Assembly: GCF_036588685.1 (NCBI RefSeq)
Contig: NC_086384.1
Location: 12,042,195-12,106,194 of the forward strand
Direction: 5' to 3'
DNA from: Mytilus trossulus
Lineage: Eukaryota > Mollusca > Bivalvia > Mytilida > Mytilidae
DNA length: 64,000 nt
Made by a program: the position numbers and the translations under genes. How positions within the stretch are numbered: position 1 is the first letter of the stretch; every line of letters starts with the position of its first letter. The notes beneath the pieces are model-generated. The model did not search any database. It was not told where the DNA came from and was given only the letters and a program-made list of their open reading frames with translations. Below are positions 58,631-64,000 of the stretch, one piece after another.

Positions 58631-58671
58631 CTCAGAATTCTTCTGTTCTGAGAAAAGAAGTTGTCTTGGTC

Positions 58672-61600
58672 CTAATAACCATTCACTGCTATGAATTTCG
58701 TGAGCAGGTACGGACAGGTACAGGTAGTTCCCGAATCTGCGGGATTACGGCTAGTTGGTACATAATTCCATTGATTTGGAGAGCTAAATTTTCTTATTTT
58801 CTCTACTCGATTGGCGACATAGATGAAGAACCTTCTTGTCTCGTTACTGATGTAGCCTAGGACTACTTTACTGTCTGTGTAGAATTTTACGGTGTCTATG
58901 TGTAAATCTAAATTATCCATGATGGTCTGTGTTATCTCGACTGCTAAAACTGCAGCAGATAGTTCAAGGCGTGGGATAGTATGACCACTTGTTGGTGCCA
59001 CTTTAGCTTTCCCAAGAATGAATCCTATGTTTGGTTCACCACTACTGTCAGTCGTGCGTAGATATGCAACAGCTGCTATGGCTTTTTCTGATGCATCAGA
59101 GAAGACATGTAACTCCTTCGTGGCGGTTTTGCTGAGATATGGCACGTAGGTACGTGGAATGCGCAATGTTTCGATAGCAATTAGAGTATCTCTCCAAGAT
59201 TTCCACTCATCTGCTGTCTCATCAGTGAGAGGTTGGTCCCAATCGACGGTTTCTGATACTATTTTCCTTAATAGGAGTTTCCCTTGTAAAATCACCGGAG
59301 CCAAAAATCCCAGAGGATCGTAGAGACTGTTTATCGTTGACAAAATTCCTCTCCGAGTGATCGGTTTGTTTTCTGATGATAATTGAAATAAGAAGTTATC
59401 AGTGTTTACGTCCCAGCTGAGACCAAGACTACGTTGTAGAGGTTTGGTGTCGCATTCTAAGTCTAGATCTTTAAGATTTGAAGCCAAATCACTGGCATGA
59501 AATGCAGACATAACTTCTGCACAATTAGAGGCAAACTTGTGAAGACGTAAGTTTCCATATTTTGCTAATGCTTGCTGTGTGTCCTTCATGAGCTTAACAG
59601 CTTCCTCTTTAGTAGGACATGATGTAAGACCGTCGTCGACATAGAAGTCTCTTGTGACAAAGCTAGTCACGTGACTGCCAAACTCTTGTTCTGATGCTTG
59701 AGCTGCTTTTCTGAGTCCAAGTGTAGCAACGGCAGGTGACGGACTATTTCCAAAAACATGAACTCTCATGCGGTATTCGACAAGGTTCTCTTGTAGGTCG
59801 TTGTTTATATGCCACAAAAATCTCAGATAATTTCGGTGGTCTTTCCTTACTACAAAGCAGTGAAACATGTGTTGAACGTCTGCAGTTACAGCTACCATTT
59901 CTTTCCTGAAACGCAGCAGTACTCCCAAGAGATCATTGGTCAAGTCTGGACCTGTAAGCAGGACGCTGTTAAGTGAAACTCCGTTACATTTGGCTGAAGA
60001 ATCAAACACACCTCTTATCTGATCAGGTTTCTTCGGATGATAAACACCAAACAATGGCAAATACCAGCACTCCTCAAGTTCGTGCAATGGTGGAGCAAGC
60101 TCTGCATGATTGTTGTCTAGGATCTTACTCATAAATGTAAGAAAATGTTCCCGCTTAACTGGGTTTCTATTCAGACTGGTGTCTAACATATTCGCACGAT
60201 GTAGAGCTTGTTGTCTGTTGCTTGGCAACGGCTGTCTCGGCACTCGGAACGGTAACGGTGCTACCCAACTTCCTTCCGAGTCTCTCACAAATTCGTTGTC
60301 CATCTGCTTCATGAACATTTTGTCTTCATATGACATTCCAGGCTTATCATCGTCCTTTGTTTTTTCAAAGAGTGGCGATTGTAAATCTTTCTTAACGGGG
60401 TCTGTGTAGTTTTCCCGAATGTCAAATTTGCTTGTACATGGTTGAAACGTTGAAGGTTGTCCTGTAGGTAAAATGTTGGTTATTTTGACATTTAACTCGA
60501 GAGGCACATGCTGCTTGTTAATGCAGGTTTCTCCTATCACTACCCAACCAAGTTTCAATTGTTGTGCATATGGAGTTCTGGGTGGTCCTATGCGCTGATC
60601 GAGGACATGGTGTGCCTCTATAAGGTCTCTGCCAATTAAGAGAAGAATTTGGCAATTTTCATCTTTTGGTGGAATGCTACCCCTAAGTTCTTTTAAATGA
60701 GGGTGATGCATTGTTACTTCAGGAGTAGGTATTTCGTCCCTATTATTGGGAATATGATCACATTCAATCAGTACAGGAAGGTCAAACTTGTCATCACCAT
60801 TGATTGATACCATGACGAAACCTCTTCCTCTTTTGCCGGAAGTGACTACTTTGCCGGAGCATGTTGATAAAGTATAGTTCTCCGGTTTATCTTTGACGTC
60901 GAAAAGATTAAAGAATTCAGGCGATGCTAGCGACCGGTTGCTTTGGTCATCAATGATGGCGTACATGCGAATAACTTTGTATTGGTTATCTTTGTGATAA
61001 ACATTCACAGGAAGTATTTTAGCACAAGATTTCCCGCCATATGTATCTTTGCAGATCTCAGTACAGGTAGAGTTAACTGAGGTTGCCTTAGTTTCAGCCG
61101 ATTCTATAGGCTCCCCGCCGTAGGCTTGCTTAGGCGAGCTAGACTGAGAACTTGCAGGTTTCTGTGGTCTAGTGATGTGAAGTGCGGTAGTGTGTTGTTT
61201 ACTTCCACATTCTTTACAACTTATGCTAGCATTGCAATCCCGGCTTCTATGTGTGGTAGAATCACAACACTTGTAACATACATTGTTTTCTTTTAAAAGG
61301 CCTTTGCGCTCCTCTATTGACTTAGCTCGGAACGCTCGACATTCATTTAAGGAATGCTTTGTATTGTGCAGAATACAAATACCTTGTTTGCTGGCGTCTC
61401 CAGATTGATGCTCAACCGCTGTTTTATGAGCACCAACTTTAGTCCTAGGGTAAGGCGTAGACCTTGGCGCAGCACCTTTTGTATTTGGTGTGACTTTTGA
61501 CCCAAAGATGAACCCAGGATCGTTCTTTGTTTTGCTTATTTCCCTGATGTAGGCAGAGAATTCTGTGAAAGGTGGAAAGGCAACGTCATATTTGGCCTTG

Positions 61601-63507
61601 TATCTTGTAGCCCTTGTGGTCCACTTTTCTTGGAGTCCGTACGGTAATTTTTCAACAATAGGATTTATCCCGGACGAGGAGTCAAAATATGCTAGCAAAC
61701 ATCCCAGCTTGGGATTTTCCTTGTGATATTCTATTTCTAATTGAATGTCAGACAGCTCGTAGAGACGTGCGTTGTCCTTATTTGTTAAGGTAGGGAATTT
61801 TGCAAGTTTAATCTTGAGAGAGGCTTCCAACATTTCTGGAGCACCATACCGCTCGTCAAGCCTCTTCCATAATCTCTGTATACCTATGGTAGGATTATTA
61901 GCGTTCGACGCTCGTATGCTAATGGCGTGTTTAGCAGACTCTGGACCGAGCCACTTGATCAGTAAATCGATCTGTTCTGAGTCAGAGACTTGTAACTCAT
62001 CAGTCACGTTCTTGAAGCTTGCTTTCCAAGTATGAAAGGACTCTGCCCGATCGTTAAAGCTTGTTAATCGGGAGAAAAGCAAGTCCTTGCGTAAAAGGAA
62101 TCTTGTTATCTCTGATGTAAGGTTGATTTGTTGCTGGTGTGAAACAGGGATCTCTTCTATAAAGTCTTGTTTTGTGCGTAAGACAGGGATCACTTCTTTA
62201 ACACCCTGTTTTTGATGTTCAGTAGGGCTCTCATCTGAAAGGCCTAGTTTTTGTATGCCGGTTACTAATCCCAGATCTGGGATAAAGGTAACTTCCGGTG
62301 ACTTATTATTGGAAGGCAAGACAGCAGATGTCTGTGACAGCAAGTTGGGTGCCACGGATGGCACGAATGCTGGTGCGTCGTGACTCAGCTCGATCTTGAC
62401 AGGAATTTGTTTTTTCCTTTGAGGTTCTGTTACTTCCTTTACAACAGATGATTCAGGAAGTTTATTGACGAAATCTTGCACGCGCTGGAGCGGGTCTTCC
62501 GTTTCGTCAGGGAGATCGCTAACTGCTTGGCTGCCGTCGTCTTCCAGGATACGAGCCTCGGCGTCTGCGGCTGCAGCTTCTCTTTTTGCTTCGAGAATGT
62601 TCATAGCGGCCTTAAGTTCGGCTTTTTCTCGGACCGCACGTGCGGCTTCCTGTTCCATTTGAGTTTTCATGCGAACGGCCTCCTGTTCTTTTTTAGCTTT
62701 GATGTGCTCTTCCTCCTGTTCAATTCGTGCTTTTCTATGTGCGGCCTCTTGTTCCGCTTCGGCTTTTCTATAAGCGGCCTCTTGTTTTGCACGGATAGCT
62801 TCTTGTTCCATTTCAGCCTTGATTTCTGTTTGTCTATATAGGGTCTCTTTCTGTAAAACGGCCTCCTGCTTAAGGAGGGCAGCTTCTTGCTCGGCAAAGG
62901 CTATCTTTGATCTAGCGGACTCTGCCTTGGCACGCTTTCTCCTAGCTAGGCTCGACATGTCGGAGGCGTGTGAGCTCCCACTGTGCGAGCTTTTCTTGCC
63001 CTTAGATGTCCTCGTTTTTATTGATTTAGCCTTTGTCAAGGTAAGGCGATGTTCGTGCAAAGCTTCAATTGCCAGGTCAACTTTAGACATTCGGATATCC
63101 GTTGATAATTTGCAGGTATCAATGTCTTGAAGGCTGTCTAATGTTTTTGTACTTTTGAGAAATTGCAAGTACTCGTCTGTGAGCCTGCGATAATTAGTAC
63201 AGGCTTGTACAATTTTATCTTGTGCTGACAACAATTGCTGGAGGTCGTTAGGAGCCTTGGTTGTTTCTAATAATCTAGATTCTAGGTTTGACCATAAGGC
63301 CTCTAAGTCGTTATAGAACTTGTCACGTTTTTCTATAAAGGCTCCCTGTCCCCTTTCGGTAAGTTCACGTACTCGCCTAGTCTCGGCGCTTTCACCTAAG
63401 TTTGTTGTTTCAGATGGATTTTCTTCTGGTTCTTCAGTGACATCTCCCTCGGGGGGCTGAACTTCTTCTTGTTGTTCCTTGTGACTGAGATCCATGATGT
63501 AGATCAA
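58672..63507 (-). CDS. gag-pol: BEL/Pao Gag-protease-RT-RNase H polyprotein
   Basis: A single frame of 1611 codons. Residues 1-160 are acidic N-terminal Gag. About 190-325 is a long Gln-Glu-Ala-rich coiled coil. About 480-690 is the DUF1759-like Gag core (Trp-Lys-Ala-Ser-Phe, Trp-Leu-Gly-Pro). About 705-780 holds Cys/His clusters including the knuckle Cys-Tyr-Lys-Cys-Cys...His...Cys. The aspartic protease site is Ile-Ile-Asp-Asp-Gln-Ser near 852. RT spans about 1100-1400, with Phe-Asp-Ser-Ser-Ala-Lys, Thr-Ala-Asp-Val-Gln-His-Met-Phe and catalytic Tyr-Val-Asp-Asp near 1290. The Pao-type RNase H is about 1460-1590 (Phe-Ser-Asp-Ala-Ser, Arg-Leu-Glu-Leu, Tyr-Thr-Asp-Ser-Lys). Gag and Pol share one frame. 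The frame ends early near 58715 because of a one-base shift, leaving integrase in another frame. Confidence 0.92.
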   Translation of the reverse strand: MIYIMDLSHKEQQEEVQPPEGDVTEEPEENPSETTNLGESAETRRVRELTERGQGAFIEKRDKFYNDLEALWSNLESRLLETTKAPNDLQQLLSAQDKIVQACTNYRRLTDEYLQFLKSTKTLDSLQDIDTCKLSTDIRMSKVDLAIEALHEHRLTLTKAKSIKTRTSKGKKSSHSGSSHASDMSSLARRKRAKAESARSKIAFAEQEAALLKQEAVLQKETLYRQTEIKAEMEQEAIRAKQEAAYRKAEAEQEAAHRKARIEQEEEHIKAKKEQEAVRMKTQMEQEAARAVREKAELKAAMNILEAKREAAAADAEARILEDDGSQAVSDLPDETEDPLQRVQDFVNKLPESSVVKEVTEPQRKKQIPVKIELSHDAPAFVPSVAPNLLSQTSAVLPSNNKSPEVTFIPDLGLVTGIQKLGLSDESPTEHQKQGVKEVIPVLRTKQDFIEEIPVSHQQQINLTSEITRFLLRKDLLFSRLTSFNDRAESFHTWKASFKNVTDELQVSDSEQIDLLIKWLGPESAKHAISIRASNANNPTIGIQRLWKRLDERYGAPEMLEASLKIKLAKFPTLTNKDNARLYELSDIQLEIEYHKENPKLGCLLAYFDSSSGINPIVEKLPYGLQEKWTTRATRYKAKYDVAFPPFTEFSAYIREISKTKNDPGFIFGSKVTPNTKGAAPRSTPYPRTKVGAHKTAVEHQSGDASKQGICILHNTKHSLNECRAFRAKSIEERKGLLKENNVCYKCCDSTTHRSRDCNASISCKECGSKQHTTALHITRPQKPASSQSSSPKQAYGGEPIESAETKATSVNSTCTEICKDTYGGKSCAKILPVNVYHKDNQYKVIRMYAIIDDQSNRSLASPEFFNLFDVKDKPENYTLSTCSGKVVTSGKRGRGFVMVSINGDDKFDLPVLIECDHIPNNRDEIPTPEVTMHHPHLKELRGSIPPKDENCQILLLIGRDLIEAHHVLDQRIGPPRTPYAQQLKLGWVVIGETCINKQHVPLELNVKITNILPTGQPSTFQPCTSKFDIRENYTDPVKKDLQSPLFEKTKDDDKPGMSYEDKMFMKQMDNEFVRDSEGSWVAPLPFRVPRQPLPSNRQQALHRANMLDTSLNRNPVKREHFLTFMSKILDNNHAELAPPLHELEECWYLPLFGVYHPKKPDQIRGVFDSSAKCNGVSLNSVLLTGPDLTNDLLGVLLRFRKEMVAVTADVQHMFHCFVVRKDHRNYLRFLWHINNDLQENLVEYRMRVHVFGNSPSPAVATLGLRKAAQASEQEFGSHVTSFVTRDFYVDDGLTSCPTKEEAVKLMKDTQQALAKYGNLRLHKFASNCAEVMSAFHASDLASNLKDLDLECDTKPLQRSLGLSWDVNTDNFLFQLSSENKPITRRGILSTINSLYDPLGFLAPVILQGKLLLRKIVSETVDWDQPLTDETADEWKSWRDTLIAIETLRIPRTYVPYLSKTATKELHVFSDASEKAIAAVAYLRTTDSSGEPNIGFILGKAKVAPTSGHTIPRLELSAAVLAVEITQTIMDNLDLHIDTVKFYTDSKVVLGYISNETRRFFIYVANRVEKIRKFSSPNQWNYVPTSRNPADSGTTCTCPYLLTKFIAVNGY
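58690..58735 (-). other. Frameshift site between RNase H and integrase
   Basis: After Asn-Pro-Ala-Asp-Ser-Gly the main frame runs into unrelated residues and stops at 58672. The adjacent frame resumes typical BEL sequence (Ala-His-Glu-Ile-His). The site holds a TACCTG repeat (three copies on the minus strand), suggesting slippage or a small indel rather than a classical programmed site. Confidence 0.7.
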
Positions 63508-63655
63508 CTATTTGTAGGCAATGTTAGTTCAACTTTGTTGGTTTGCTGCCTAGGACGCACAATCTGTGTTGCGTAGTGTCAAGGTAACAGCTACGAACGA
63601 TGCTCCGTTGTAATTCCTGTTCAGGAGATGTGTAGACAAGTTGTTGTCAATTTAC
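63508..63655 (-). other. BEL/Pao leader between 5' LTR and gag
   Basis: 148 bp of untranslated leader. The primer-binding site should be at its 5' (right) border, around 63640-63655. I could not match it to a specific tRNA. Confidence 0.5.
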
Positions 63656-64000
63656 TATGGTGAGCCGGACTCAACTAGTTTAACCAGGTGACTGCAATCG
63701 CAATCTCGATGAATATATAACGAACACAACTTGTTTGATAAATTGTAATTAATATATTCCACCAGAAAGGTTACAAGTAGTCAGTAGATTGGTAAACTGA
63801 AAGAAATAAAAATACAATATTTTACAATGTGTACGAATTAAATATGAAAGTTAAATACAAGATTATTAATCGTGTCAAAAACGAAAGTAGAATTTACAGT
63901 TCATTTCTCGGAAATAAATAACATACAGTTCGTATGTATTTATAAATCACTTATCTAAAAATATCGGAGTTAAACAGAATAATTTATCACAGTTTATGAA
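63656..64000 (-). repeat. BEL/Pao 5' LTR (truncated by window)
   Basis: 345 bp identical to 56376-56720. By comparison with the other LTR, about 210 bp more should lie right of the window. Confidence 0.85.

Noticed and set aside
57192..63130. Plus-strand frames of 60-121 codons across the BEL element
   Set aside because: They are antisense shadows of the 1611- and 489-codon minus-strand frames, which carry all domain motifs.

Overview
This is a eukaryotic, AT-rich, intron-containing and repeat-crowded piece of an animal genome. I infer a bivalve, most likely a marine mussel (Mytilus or a close relative). The reasons are several dispersed repeat families that I recognise as typical of mussel DNA, BEL/Pao, Penelope-like, RTE-type and Tc1-like element remains of molluscan type, and spliced exons with GT..AG borders. 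No bacterial-style operons, tRNA or rRNA genes are visible. All calls were made by eye, without database searches.

Layout. Bases 1-10748 are dominated by a head-to-tail segmental duplication with a period of 6855 bp: 1-3893 is repeated as 6856-10748, with only two differences noticed. The unit carries a decayed LINE (minus strand; PHD-finger ORF1, endonuclease ORF2), a fold-back element, a palindromic 18-mer minisatellite and the C-terminal part of a Tc1-like transposase. The duplication joint at 3893/3894 fuses the transposase to the LINE endonuclease. The transposase is continuous only in the downstream copy (10495-11239). From 11 to 22 kb there are hairpin elements, an inverted copy of the minisatellite element, the wreck of a repetitive multi-domain gene (16.4-18.8 kb), a Penelope-like fragment and a 1.13-kb element with about 400-bp inverted repeats. 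At 22.5-23.9 kb lies a dead RTE-type LINE. At 24.48-25.76 kb, minus strand, is the best host gene candidate of the left half: a large terminal exon of an unrecognised helical-plus-beta protein. A Penelope-like reverse transcriptase (26.76-27.56 kb) is followed at its 3' side by a hammerhead-ribozyme-like module.

At 30036-31295 sits the most striking structure: three and a half exact 353-bp tandem units, each with a hammerhead-like core, inserted as one block between 5-bp target duplications. This is the architecture expected of a retrozyme, a non-autonomous circular-RNA retroelement thought to depend on Penelope-type enzymes. Related modules lie at 14.2, 26.5, 37.6 and 39.8 kb.

From 34 to 46 kb there are TIR elements, more Penelope-like fragments and a decayed relative of the 24.5-kb gene. 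At 47.4-49.5 kb (possibly to 54.08 kb), plus strand, is a spliced small gene for a major-sperm-protein (MSP) domain protein, with repeats in its introns. From 56376 to the window end lies a nearly complete, apparently young BEL/Pao LTR retrotransposon on the minus strand. Its visible LTR parts are identical over 345 bp, and its coding region is broken only by one frameshift between RNase H and integrase.

How the parts relate: Penelope-like elements could have supplied the enzyme for mobilising the hammerhead units, and the BEL element is self-sufficient in design. The two host-like genes appear unrelated to each other.
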